A model generated the notes under the pieces. It ran no database searches. It saw only the letters and a list, made by a program, of their open reading frames with translations, and had not been told where the DNA came from. Below are positions 11,250 to 21,623 of a DNA stretch of 64,000 bases, in pieces. The first letter of the stretch is position 1, and the number at the start of each line of letters is the position of its first letter. The translations under genes and the position numbers were made by a program. This DNA comes from Nageia nagi (Eukaryota > Pinophyta), in assembly GCA_050084985.1 (NCBI GenBank), contig JBITNC010000001.1:83700001-83764000 (forward strand). The letters run 5' to 3'.

Positions 11250-12328
11250 AGATGATTCTAGGGTTTCTCACCTCAAAACTAGTCATCATGGCATTTTTAC
11301 TACCAAGTTTTTTTTATGAGGATTTAGATTATAAAATTTATTAAACTTTTAGAAGACATAGCAAAGAAGTTGTAATTCAAATTTAAACTCCTAATGCACT
11401 ATATGTTTCAAGTTACACTTAGGGAAAGTTAAGGTTTATGACTAGTCTCAAAAGTAGGTATGAAATAGGTGTTCTAGATAAAAAGTGTATATCAGACATT
11501 TTATAGCTCCAAACTAGGTGAAAACTATTAGATTGGTTAGGGTATATACTGAAGGTTATTTGTTACAATTTTCAAAGTCTGGGAATAAATAGGTGACACA
11601 AGGACTTCGTACAAGTTCACTCTTCTAAAAAATCCAAAAATTAGCATATTTTGGGAAAGTTGCAACCATTTTCTCTTGGACTATCAAAATTTGACAAAAT
11701 CTATGGAATTGAAAATAAGACATCTAAGGCTACCATAGGTAAACATTTTAGACTCTAAAGGGCTGAAATTTCAGATTTACATTAGTTGGAATGTCAGATA
11801 ATAGAACAATCTCCAAATCACAGTTTAAAAAGGTACAATTTATTTATTTTTTTAAAAAAATTTACACATATTTTGATTGGAAGGTCTATTCAAGGTGATT
11901 CATAACCTATTGGAAATAGAAGAAACAGGAGAGTCTTGTAGGTATAGATGTGTTCTAGCATCTTTAAACATAAGAGCTATCATTACTTTACTAGCACTGC
12001 ATTCCAGGGAATTATGGTCTCCTACAACGTACTCGTAGTATATCGCTTAGGCCACTATTGGATTCTCTCATGTACCTTGAGTATATAGAGAGGCCATCAT
12101 GATCATGCACATACATGGTATATAGAGAGGTCCTTTAGGATTCCCTTATATACTGTGAGTATATTAGCAAGGGCCCTTTTCGAACGATTGTGCATTAGAT
12201 AGCACTAGCATAGATTTGAGCTCCCATGTACCTTATGTATATAGGGAGACTCCCTAGAATCCTAAAACCAACCAAGTTAACCTTTTGACCATCCAATAAA
12301 TTCATACTCCATAGTAATACTTAGTCAA
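11250..12328 (+). other. Leader of element D
   Basis: About 1.1 kb without a domain. The part at 12020-12260 holds four spaced copies of a 'gtatatagagaggcc'-like phrase, several preceded by 'catgtacctt'. Confidence 0.6.
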
Positions 12329-13310
12329 AATGCCACCAAAAAAAAATTACTACACTAACTAGACCTCCAGAGGGTTCATCCATGACTATAGCAGAAAGTG
12401 AAGACATATTCTTTTGAATATCCCAAGTGGAAGAATTGGTTAAAGGGTGTGTAAAAAAGAGTGATATGGAGGAATTAAAAAGGGATTTGACAAAAGATAT
12501 GGTAAGATCAATTGATTTAATTAATTTGAAGGAAGAGTTGGTGACTAAAATGGATCAAAATATGGAAAAGATTTTTCAACTCATAAAAAACCTAAAGGGA
12601 AACATTCCTAAAGATGTTGATATGGCCCAGGGTTATTAGAAAAATAATAATATTGTTCAAGGAGATAAACCCTTCATTAATAAGCCTATTTCAAGAGGAT
12701 ATGCTTCTACTAATGGAAGTAATCAAGCATGGTTCTCAAGGGGAATCCAAATTCCCAAGATCAACATGAGGAAGTTTAATGGAAGGGACCCCATCACTTG
12801 GATATTTAAAATGAAGCACTTTTTTGATCTACACCAAGTACCAACATCACAAAAAGTAACTATTGCATCCTTGTATCTAGAATTTGAGTAGGTTGTATGG
12901 TACCAATGGCTTTGTGAAAGTAGAAAGGGTTATATTATATCTTGGTCCATTTTTACAGAGGAACTGATAGCCTACCATGAGGATGTTAAGAATAATTCCT
13001 TCTTTGCTCAATTGACAAATCTAAGGTAAAAAGGTTCAATGATGGAGCACATTCAACAATTTCAAAAGTTGAGTCTTAAAGTGAATGACATACCATATGA
13101 TAGATTATTGGATCTCTTTATGGGAACCTTAAAGGATAACATTCAACATGAGGTGCATCTATTTGAACCAACATCCTTAGAGATGGCTTTTAGGATGGCA
13201 AGGAAGATTGAAAGTAAAAATATGGCAATGGCTGAATATTCCACATGGGAAGATGAGAAATTTCTATAGAAGAATCTAGAACTACTAAAATGTTGAGGAT
13301 AACATTTTTT
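12329..13310 (+). pseudogene. Ty3-type gag of element D
   Basis: The start ATG at 12329 (MPPK...) is followed within 15 bp by an A9 run where the frame shifts. The reading frame then continues 'TLTRPPEGSSM' and, from 12427, a Lys/Glu-rich helical stretch. The Retrotrans_gag core lies at 12760-13080: 'PKINMRKFNGRDPITWIFKMKHFFDLH', 'VTIASLYLEFE', 'LTNLR', 'IQQFQKLSLKVNDI'. A last part at 13090-13268 reads 'FMGTLKDNIQHEVHLF', typical of the capsid C-terminal end. Stops at 12637, 12889 and 13027 break it. No zinc knuckle is visible. A gag of this kind with no pol would depend on a full-length partner. Confidence 0.88.
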
Positions 13311-13324
13311 GAAGGAGAGGGGCA
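13305..13324 (+). other. Polypurine tract of element D
   Basis: 'gaaggagaggggca' directly precedes the right LTR start TGTTAGG. Confidence 0.85.
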
Positions 13325-13672
13325 TGTTAGGTCCCTATACTACTCATGTAACCCATATATTGTTATTATGTGTCCCATAGAAGTCCACTATGTTTATTGT
13401 TATTCCCTTACATTATTATTGTTATGTTGGCTAGTGTCCTTTCATTGTAGTGGCAACCCTTGGACTCCTATATATACTAAGGAGGTATTATCATTTGTGT
13501 CATCTATTTTTGTGTAATTGATGTGATGTAAATGAGGTTGCCTCCTCGAAGTGGCTTATTACAAAGGAGGTTGCCCCCTCGAAGTGGCTTATTATAGATT
13601 TTATCTCTTATTCAAGGTGTTGACCTCTTTCTCTCTTGATTTTATGCTATTTTGGGGACTTTGTTCATAACA
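13325..13672 (+). repeat. 3' LTR of element D
   Basis: 348 bp, aligned end to end with 10878-11235. TSD TGTAG follows at 13673-13677. Confidence 0.92.
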
Positions 13673-13677
13673 TGTAG

Positions 13678-14400
13678 CCTCTATGTTAACTATCATAACC
13701 CACAAAGATCCATTTTTTAGCTCTTTTTTTTTAACTTTTTCCTTTTCTTAGAAATAATATAGGAGAATGCTTCACAACCAAACACCTTAAGTCAAGAAAT
13801 GTTAAGTTTTCTTCTTGACTATGCCTTAAAAGGAGTTTTACCTTGAATGGCTTTTGTGGGACACCTATTCAAGGTGTAAAGTGTAGTGCTCTTTGCTTCA
13901 CCTCATAAAAAATAGAAAGATTATGCAACATGCACCTAGCCATCTCCATAATTGTTCTATTTTTTCTTTTGGTAACACCATTCTACGAAGGAGTGTAAGG
14001 AATCATAAACTACCTTTTGATTTCATAATTAGCACAATAGTCATTAAAATCATTACTATTATATTCTCCCCCATTATCTAATCCCAACATCTTGATTTTA
14101 AGGTTAGTTTGATTTTTAGCTAAGGCCTTAAAATTCTTGAAACTCTCAAAGGTTTGATCCTTATGCCCAAGTAGATAGTCAAAAGTCATCCTACTAAAGT
14201 AATCGATGAAGGTCAAGATGTAAGATGCTCCCCCAAGCAACTTAGTTTGAAATGGACCCATCAAATCTGAATTCACTAGTTGAAGAGGTTGAGATGCTCT
14301 TGTTGCTTTATCTTTTTTGAACTTTTGTCTATGCATCTTGCCAAGAATGTACTTCTCACATAGACTAACCGAAGGAGAAATTGAAGACAAACTTTCCAAA
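13678..14400 (-). pseudogene. copia integrase core of element C
   Basis: Reading from 14399 down: 'CEKYILGKMHRQKF' (zinc-finger end and GKMHR motif), 'QLVNSDLMGPFQTK' with the first catalytic Asp, 'SYILTFIDYFSRMT', 'FKALAKNQTNLKIK' and 'LGLDNGGEYNSNDF' with the second Asp block. The catalytic Glu region near 13900-13990 is readable with shifts ('NGVTKRKNRTI' type). This is unmistakably the Ty1/copia rve domain. The part beyond 13678 continues at 10872 on the other side of D. Confidence 0.93.
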
Positions 14401-14584
14401 AATTCCTAGTCTTTCATGACTTGAATACTTTTATGGTAAAGGTGCCCTAGACATTAGTGCCAAAGATTACCTCTTAAACACATGTTTGTAGTGAGATACA
14501 TCTTTGCTGGAACTTGATCCACAATATAGAGATCATGTTTCACTAACCCTTTAATAAACATGGCAAGTCCTTTCTTAATGCACC

Positions 14585-14840
14585 AAGATTGAGAGTTGAA
14601 CTCAAATGAGTACCTTTTTTATCATTAAGAGAAGGTTCATCATTAGCTTAGGAACATAAAGCATATTATCAAGAATCTTCTCATGAATCAACACATTTCC
14701 AATTCCTTGGATTTCAAGGATAGAGTTATCACCTATCACAACTGCATCTTTTTTATCCTTATGAAAGTTCTTAAACTTTTCACTTTCAAAACATATGTGA
14801 TTAGTGCAACCAAAGTAAATAATCCAATCAAACATAAAAG
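14585..14840 (-). pseudogene. copia aspartic protease of element C
   Basis: The minus strand reads 'DWIIYFGCTNHICFESEKF', then 'VVIGDNSILEIQGIGNVLI' and 'LDNMLYVPKLMMNLL'. This is the gag pre-integrase protease block (family 'WIIDSGCTNHM', 'LYVPGLKKNLLS'). The catalytic Asp is Tyr here ('IYFG' for 'IDSG'), so it is dead even where the frame is open. Confidence 0.9.
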
Positions 14841-14984
14841 TCTAAGACATGGAGTAGAGTGCAGAAATAAATCTAACTTTTATATTCTTATTTCCTTGAA
14901 AGTTCTTTATATTTATATTACCTTTATTCTTTTTATATTATTTCTTTTTGTAGTAATTAACTTCTTTGTGACCTTGGATGTCAT

Positions 14985-15780
14985 AATAGTTACAATTACC
15001 ATCAAACTTTGTCTTAAAATTTAGATTACTTGCTTTGCCTTTTCCATTTTTTTTATTGAAGTGGTTGTTGTTGTTCTTATTATTATTGTTGTTGTTTTAG
15101 TTGTTGCCATTATTACCATTACCTCTTTTCTCAAACCTTTTAAAGGAAGAAACATAAGATTTATTATGATGATTATTTTTTTTTCTAAAATAAATTTTGG
15201 TTGCTCATAGAGAAACATTATTATCCTTTGGAGAAGAAATCAATACTTTTTTGTTAAGAGTTTCCTCTTGCTTCAAAAAGAGCCTAGAAAGGTTATCAAG
15301 GGAGAAGACTTCTTCACCATCAAGCCTTGTCTCAATTACCATCACAAAGTTACTAAAATTTGAAGAATAATGAAGACTATGAACTCATCATTGATCCAAT
15401 TGCATCCATAAGCAACAAATTGGGTCTTAAGGTCAATGATTTTGTTCAAGCAGATAGCCACATTTTTATCTTTCCCTTAATGAGATTGAAGCAACTTTTG
15501 AAGAATAGTAAACCTTCTTAAAAATTTTGAACTAAGATATATTTACTTAAGCTTATCCCAAGCTTTTTTAGCTAAGATTGAAGAGAATGTCATTAGGAGC
15601 ACATCATCTAAAATTGCATAAAAAATCATGGAGATTGCTAACTCATTCTTCATGTTGTAAGCCTCTAGTGCATTTTCATCTGTAGGAGGTAGAAGATTCT
15701 CATTCACTACTTGCCAAAGCTTCCTTATCTATAATTCAGCTCTTATTCATGGTTCTTAAATTTTAAAGTTGGAATCATCA
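14985..15780 (-). pseudogene. copia gag of element C
   Basis: From the 5' side: 'NELAISMIFYAILDDVLLMTF' and 'AKKAWDKLK' near 15540-15660 are the UBN2-type copia gag core. 'VTL...LDGEEVFSLDNLSRLFLKQEETL' pieces at 15255-15350 match the family's C-terminal linker (written here with gaps where stops fall). The zinc knuckle lies at 14985-15045 as C-x2-Y-x4-H-x4-Y, with two Cys lost. A low-complexity Asn/Thr tract follows at 15060-15110. It is broken by stops. Confidence 0.85.
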
Positions 15781-18406
15781 AGAATATGTTTGGATAAAAA
15801 GGATTCTCCTATTTGCTACATAAGAATGTGAAAAATAACAAGCATGTGATTCAATAAACAACATTATATATTAAGTTTTAACCAAGTAATACATGTTATA
15901 TTTAATCAACTAAGATATGCTCAATTTGATTCACTAGTGCAAATGTTTTACAACTCAAACATACATCCCATGTACCCAAATACCAAGAACCATAGATGTA
16001 GAGTGACATTATTGAGGCTTTTTTTTTTTTACCTAAAATTAAGCCTTCACTTGGATGCTGGCAAGGTGGAGCTTAGGTACTACCAATCCTCAACTAGTTT
16101 GCCTTAAGAAATAATATACTCTCACAAGGAAGAGTACCTACTATTGTCTAAAGTTATGAAATTTATTAGATCAACAAAATTATTAATCTTAATTAGGTTT
16201 CAAGTTGTCCTCCTAGGTTATCAGCATAATCTCTAAATGGATGTGCAGACATGTCATATCACTACACACATGATTGTCCACCTATTGGAATTATATCCAA
16301 ACCATAGAGGACTTAGAAGCATTAATAAGAATAAACTTTTCACCATTTGGATCATCAAACTTAAAGGCTCCAATTCACTTTTTCTCACCTCATGGCTCTC
16401 CAAATAAGTTATGTTATAAAATGTACATGCAAATGTGTTTATTTTAGGATGTTGCTTCAATATTTGCATTTTTATTTGCATAAGAAAATAAATAAAAATA
16501 CAAAACATGAAGTAAAGGAGCATAAGTAAAACATCATATATTTAGAAATTTAAAACCTAAGTGTCCAATGGGTTTTGTTTACCAACCCCTAAAGGACATC
16601 ATTACATCAATCTTAATTTTGCACAAGTTCATTATTGTGTAAGAAAGTAGGTTGCATCATAACATAAGATTTTAAGTAATAAGCATGCATTATTTGACTT
16701 AAAAAAATCTAAGTCTTAAGCACCTAACTCAAAAAAATTAAGTCCTTAAGAATACATCACCAAAAAATTAAGTTCTAAGCATGTATCATTAACTTAAACA
16801 TTTAAGTACTAAACATGCATCATTTAAGTAAAAGCATGCATTAACTTAACAAATAAGTACTAAGCATAAATAATAATCATAAGCATGCATTATTTTAACT
16901 TTAAAAAATTAAGTAATAATCATGCATTTAACTTTTAAATAGTAAGCATTAACTTAAAAATTATGCAAGCAACATCCATTAAACTTTTAAGTAAAAAATT
17001 CATATGAATTCCTCTTTTTTACTTAAATTTGTACCCCTAAAGATAGCATTCTAGTTGTACCTTAGAAATTTAACTAAGGAATGAAATGCCAACAAACAAC
17101 ACATTTAACTAAGTATTTTGTATTCTACAAAAGATTATCTAATAATAATTATTCCCCTTTTTACAGATAAAAGAAATACTCTTAATTTAAAAAAGAGGGA
17201 ATGATGAAATGCATTAAATAGGTCATCATTTATTTACCATAATTTTTGTAAGAATTAAATGAGAAAGAAAGGTGATCCATACTCAAATAGAAACATTCAT
17301 TTAATGTATTTAAAAAACTCATTCAATTCCTACAAGAATTAAATATAAAAGGAAACTTGCATGCAACATTTGACTAGGAAATAAATAAATTTTGAAATAA
17401 ACAAGAGAGGGGGTTTTAATGCAAAAAGAACATAGAAAACTTGGCAAGAGGATGAAAGCACATGCCACAAGGAGAGTGGATAGAGAGCATCTAAGTGACT
17501 ACATAGGTCATAAGGAGACTTACCTAATTTCTACTCCACACCCTTAAGGAAGTAGTTAGTGAAGGGGCTAAGAGGAGAGAGTTTGAAGGTGGAGATAGAT
17601 GTGATAGCAGTGGAGAGACTACATGGAAGGAGTTGGTTGTGAGGAAGAGAGCATCATGCACCATCAAAGTGGTACAAAAAAAAAGGTTGAGCAATAGTAA
17701 ACTAAAAGAATACCATAAGGGCCTTGGAGTCCATGAGAAGCCATAGAGAGGAGGGGTGCCCAAGCAAAGGGTAGTAGGAATGAGGTTAGTTGTTAGGGCC
17801 TAGTGAGGGAAATGGATTAGAAGAGTTCATGCCCTTTTATACCAAAACCTCAAGAGATAATCATGCACTATAATAAGCCTTCAAATCCACTACACCCCCC
17901 CCCCCCCCAAAACAAAACTTCAAATGATCTCAAGGCTACAGGGCCAAGGTCACATAGGGAAGCTAGAGGCCAAAAAAAACTTCAACAAAATTCTTTGAAC
18001 CAAATTTTTTTTATATAATTCCAAGTTTGTAAAATATTTCAAAAAATATTCTCCCTTTTATATATATATCATCAATATTGCAATTAACATATAAATAAAG
18101 TTAGTACCTCATGAGGAAAAAGAATAAACAAATGGCAATTTTGCCTAATGTATTAATGCCAAATCACAAATAGAAAAGATTATTTGTAGGCAAAAAAAAA
18201 AGAGCAATAATATATTATGTTATTGAAGCAATATTTATTAAGAGTTGAACTAACATAATCATAAAATAATGTTAGTATCAAGAATGAACTATTAAAAAAT
18301 ATAAAGGGTTATACCTCCAAATTCTTTTACCTTAGCCAAGAAGAGTAAACCTTCAAAGATGATGAAGTTCCTCAACATCAAGGTTGTGAAGAAGAGCCTC
18401 CAAGGT
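15781..18406 (-). other. Long leader of element C
   Basis: 2.6 kb between primer site and gag, without a recognised gene. It contains a T11 run at 16019-16031, the AAGCATGCAT repeat field (16660-16990), a C14 run at 17895-17908, and an open stretch at 17524-17763 (minus) that I do not believe is coding. Such a length is unusual for a copia leader, so an unrecognised old insertion is possible. Confidence 0.5.
16660..16990. repeat. Degenerate AAGCATGCAT / TTAAGTACT repeat field
   Basis: About eight loose copies of a 35-45 bp phrase combining 'taagtactaagcatgcat' with 'cattaactta'. The unit contains the palindromes GCATGC and AAGTACTT. Confidence 0.75.
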
Positions 18407-18418
18407 GCTCTAATACCA
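18407..18418 (-). other. Primer-binding site of element C (iMet tRNA)
   Basis: The minus strand reads TGGTATTAGAGC 2 bp inside the 5' LTR, one transition from the iMet complement. Confidence 0.88.
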
Positions 18419-18420
18419 AA

Positions 18421-18902
18421 TGAAGAAGTTGAACTATAAACTAAATAACTCTATATTCCCAATATCATATGAAAACTCATAAATCACATCTAACAAACTC
18501 ATAAATCAATCTCACAAAGATAACTCAAGATGTAAGTGGTTTCTCCAACTAGGAGTACATCCACTAACTAGATCTCACTTCATTCACAAAATATGAACTC
18601 TTACAATCCTTCTATTCTTATCTCATAGACACTATCATATAGCATAACTTTACTCTACAAATGGGTGTGTAATTACAAAGAGGAAGCCTTATATTTATAG
18701 CCCAAATTCCTCTTTGAATCACCCTGTTACCCAATGTACAAAGGCATGATATGCACTCCCTTTTACCCAAGGGGCATGCTCATGAAATGGAGTGTAGGAA
18801 AAGTTACATTATCATATTCAATAAAATACTTAAGGTATCTAATGATACCCTTAAGTATTAGTGAATTTACAAAGAAGGATTATTACAAAACCTTTACAAT
18901 AG
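18421..18902 (-). repeat. 5' LTR of element C (outer end truncated)
   Basis: It aligns with 7831-8323 but stops about 20 bp short of the expected '...ccaaca' end, where element B sequence ('gcaggatttggtttga', compare A at 3008-3025) takes over. Confidence 0.85.
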
Positions 18903-19830
18903 ATGCAGGATTTGGTTTGAGAGTGTACTAACTTATATGCATATCCATAAGGATCACCTCATATGCAGGATAGAAAATATGATATTTGGTTATTGCTTGA
19001 TGCTTCATTGCCCAAAATAGCTTTGTATTGATAATACATTTTGGAATAAGTGGAAATAGGGAGGTAGATTAAGTAGTTGGTTGATCAAGGTGTGATTATA
19101 CCATGTACATCTTCATGTGGATAACCTATTATTTTTGTTCCAAAGAAGCCTCAAACTTGGATAATTTGCATTAATTATAGAGCGCTAAACAAAATTATCA
19201 TCCAAAATTGATATCCTTTACCTCAAATAGATGATATTTTAGATTAGTTGTAAGGGGTAAGCTTGTTCACAAAACCAAACTTAAGGAGAGGATATTACCA
19301 AGTTTGAATCAAGGAGGAGGACATTTGAAATATTGCTTTCAAGACAAGACAAGGCCTATTTGAATGGTTTATTTTCCATTTGGTTAGTGCAATATACTAG
19401 CCACTTTTATGAGGGTAATAGATGATGCACTTCATCCATTTATTGATTCTTTTATTTTTGTATACTTGGATGATATTCTTATTTATAGTTCTACTTGGGA
19501 AGAACATGTTTTACATCTTAAACATGTATTTCAAACTTTGCATATGAAGAAGTTGTTATTGAAACATTCAAAATGTGAGTTTGGCAAAGAGTCTTTGGTG
19601 TATTTGGGCCATGTTATTGGTCATAGACAACTTAAGATAGATCCTAGTAGAGTAAGTGGTATATTAGATTGGCCAAGGCCATCTAACGTAACTAAAATAT
19701 GGACTTTATTAGGTACTATCCAATATTTGAGAGAGTTTATTATTGATTTTTCTCATATTACTTCACATTTACATGATGTAATCAGTAATAGGCAATTTTT
19801 TCAATGGAAAGAATAAAAATAAATACCTTT
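18903..19830 (+). pseudogene. reverse transcriptase of chromovirus B
   Basis: It is collinear with A's RT. 'CINYRALNKI' is readable at 19155-19200. 'FTKPNLRRGYYQV' follows at 19268-19305 with an Arg codon changed to TGA. The best open part is 19409-19816: 'FVYLDDILIYSSTWEEHV', 'LLLKHSKCEFGKESLVYLGHVIGH', 'KIDPSRVSGILDWPRPSNV'. Unlike A and F, the YLDD box is intact here. Upstream stops at positions expected to be Gln (for example near 19245) and one frame change still make it non-functional. Confidence 0.92.
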
Positions 19831-20290
19831 TGACACTTTGAAGCAAAAGATTATTAGTACACCTATTCTAGTACTTCCTAATTTGCAAAAGCCATTTTAA
19901 GTGGAGACTAATGTAATTGACTATGCCATGGGAACCCTTTTGTTACAAGAAGGTAAACCAATTTGCTATCATTCTAAAAATGTTTAGTGAGGCTATTTGA
20001 ATTATTCTACTTATGATAAGGAAATGTATGCATTGGTTCAAGATGTTAAAAAGTGGAAACATTACTTAATGGGAAAAGAAATAATCATTCATACTAATCA
20101 TAAACCATTAAAGTATTTACAAATTTAATCAAAATTACAACAAACTAGACACTATAGATGGATGGATTTCGTACAATAATTTCATCTATTGATTAAGTAT
20201 AATAAAGGAACATAAAATAAAATTGTTGACATGCTTTGTATGCCACCTGTAACTATAGATTCCACACCATTAGTGAAGTATAGTAATGAT
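19831..20290 (+). pseudogene. RNase H of chromovirus B
   Basis: 'VETNVIDYAMGTLLLQEGKPICYHSKNV' type residues lie at 19903-19985 (split by stops), then '[13 protein letters not shown]' at 20010-20050 and 'KPLKYLQI' near 20103-20130. The first catalytic Asp is Asn as in A, so that change may predate the A/B duplication. Confidence 0.85.
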
Positions 20291-21148
20291 TATGGGCCAT
20301 TAGTAGTGTGTAAATAGAGTCTAGTAAGTTTCCTTTTAGTGCTGAAATTTATTCCTTTTATGTTTGAGTCATTTTTGAAGGCATGTGTATGATCTTGACT
20401 TTGAAGAAGTGTATGAGAAGTTATCTTGATTTAGGTCCAAGTATGAGGACTTGGATGAATTTCATTTGCAAAATAGAATTCTTTATCATTTTAATGTACC
20501 ATGTGTACCTATATGTGAAAGGATTGGAATTGTTAGATAAGCACATACTTCAAAGATTGTAAGATATTTTGGGGTTGGAAAGATATTGTACAATTTGCAA
20601 AGATATGTATATTGGCAAAAGATGCAAGATTAAGTTGTCAAGTACATAAGGGGGTGTTATTTGTGTTGCACTAGTAAGCCAAGTAACAATAAATTTGGTT
20701 TATATCAGCCACTTCTAATACCTTTATGCCCATGGGAGTGTATCTCAATGGATTTTATGGGAGGATTTCCTATGAATAAGAAGGGTCATGACTATTTATT
20801 TGTTGTTGTGGATATATTTAGCAAGATGTGTATTTTTATTCCATGTAAAAAGATTCTAACAAGAAAATATGCTACAAATTTATTCTTTTATAATGTATGC
20901 ACTTATTTTGGATTGCTTAATTCCATTGTTTCAAATAAAGATAGTAGAGTTTTGGGCAAGTTTTGGACATGTTTTTGGAAAAATATAGATACAAGGTTGA
21001 AGAAGAGTACTACCTTTCATCTCAAATGGATGGAAAAACCAAGGTGGTGAATAGGATTGTAGTTCAACTCTTGAGGGGTTATTGTGGAAAGCATCCTAAG
21101 TCTTGGATGAACATCTTGAATACATACAACATGCATATAATAGGGAAA
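20291..21148 (+). pseudogene. integrase of chromovirus B, N-terminal and core part
   Basis: 'YFGVGKILYNLQRYVYWQKMQD' lies near 20568-20630. From 20661 the frame reads 'CCTSKPSNNKFGLYQPLLIPLCPWECISMDFMGGFPM' (pieces of the zinc finger and first catalytic Asp), 'HDYLFVVVDIFSKM' and 'SNKDSRVLGKF' at 20930-20960 (second Asp changed to Asn). The gene is then cut by element E after 'HIIGK' at 21148 and resumes at 25592. Confidence 0.9.
21144..21148. other. Left TSD of element E (GGAAA)
   Basis: GGAAA before the left LTR equals GGAAA at 25587-25591 after the right LTR. The uninterrupted form 'agggaaattcatt' is present in element A near 5246. Confidence 0.95.
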
Positions 21149-21463
21149 TGAGAGAACTATAATGTTCTATTTTACTCATCAAAATGAGTTACATATATAG
21201 GCTTTGTGAGCCATTACAAGACAAGCTAAATGGTTGAGATGCAATATTCTCACACCATAACAAATATCACAAATAGCACACCTACGTGAACTACAAGAAA
21301 ATAAGTGATGCCTATCCTAACAAATAGGCTAAGCATGGAATATGGTCAACATAGACCAAATATTCCTCACAAGCTAATATTAATACTTTAGGAAATACTC
21401 TTAATCCTAATTAATTAATCTATTAACTTAGGACTTAGGGATATGTAGGGTATAATTCCAACA
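21149..21463 (-). repeat. 3' LTR of element E
   Basis: 315 bp. In element sense it runs TGTTGGAATTATACC to GTTCTCTCA. I count four substitutions against the other copy (about 1.3%). Confidence 0.95.
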
Positions 21464-21475
21464 TTCTCCCCTTTA
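21464..21475 (-). other. Polypurine tract of element E
   Basis: The minus strand reads TAAAGGGGAGAA directly before TGTTGGAAT. Confidence 0.85.
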
Positions 21476-21623
21476 ATGCTAAGTAACTCATGCAAGAGTT
21501 CTTAAGCATTCCAAAGTTGGAAGAAATATAACCTTTTTCATTTCCTCCAATCATACAAAAGAAAATCAAAATTTTCAAGAAATAGGTGGTAGCACTCCTT
21601 CCACTTGTTGTATGGAGTTTTCT

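Larger units (their letters stand above)
10878..13672 (+). mobile_element. Element D: gag-only Ty3-type LTR element (TR-GAG-like)
   Basis: A 2.8-kb element with LTRs 10878-11235 (358 bp) and 13325-13672 (348 bp), both TGTTA...TAACA, flanked by TGTAG duplications. Inside are a primer site (11238-11249), a Ty3-type gag and a purine tract (about 13305-13324). No protease, RT, RNase H or integrase is present. This matches terminal-repeat retrotransposons with a GAG domain described in plants. It interrupts copia integrase of C. By eye the LTRs differ at about 18-20 sites plus two indels, so the insertion is older than E. Confidence 0.9.
7831..18902 (-). mobile_element. Ty1/copia element C (minus strand), split by D
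   Basis: The element has LTRs at 7831-8323 and 18421-18902, a primer site at 18407-18418, a purine tract at 8324-8333, and copia-type gag, protease, integrase, RT and RNase H in that order on the minus strand. Integrase before RT is diagnostic for Ty1/copia. It lies in element B, but about 20 bp of its 5' LTR and about 550 bp of B are missing at the right junction, so no target duplication remains. All genes are broken. Confidence 0.9.

Noticed and set aside
9100-14400. Possible endogenous pararetrovirus (caulimovirid) sequence
   Set aside because: All pol blocks have copia order with integrase before RT. No movement or coat protein motif was seen anywhere.
17524-17763. 79-codon open frame on the minus strand in the leader of C
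   Set aside because: Low-complexity Leu/Ser/Pro content, no conserved motif, and it lies in a retrotransposon leader. Probably chance.
17895-17908. C14 run as a biological motif
   Set aside because: An isolated homopolymer, just as likely a slippage or sequencing effect.
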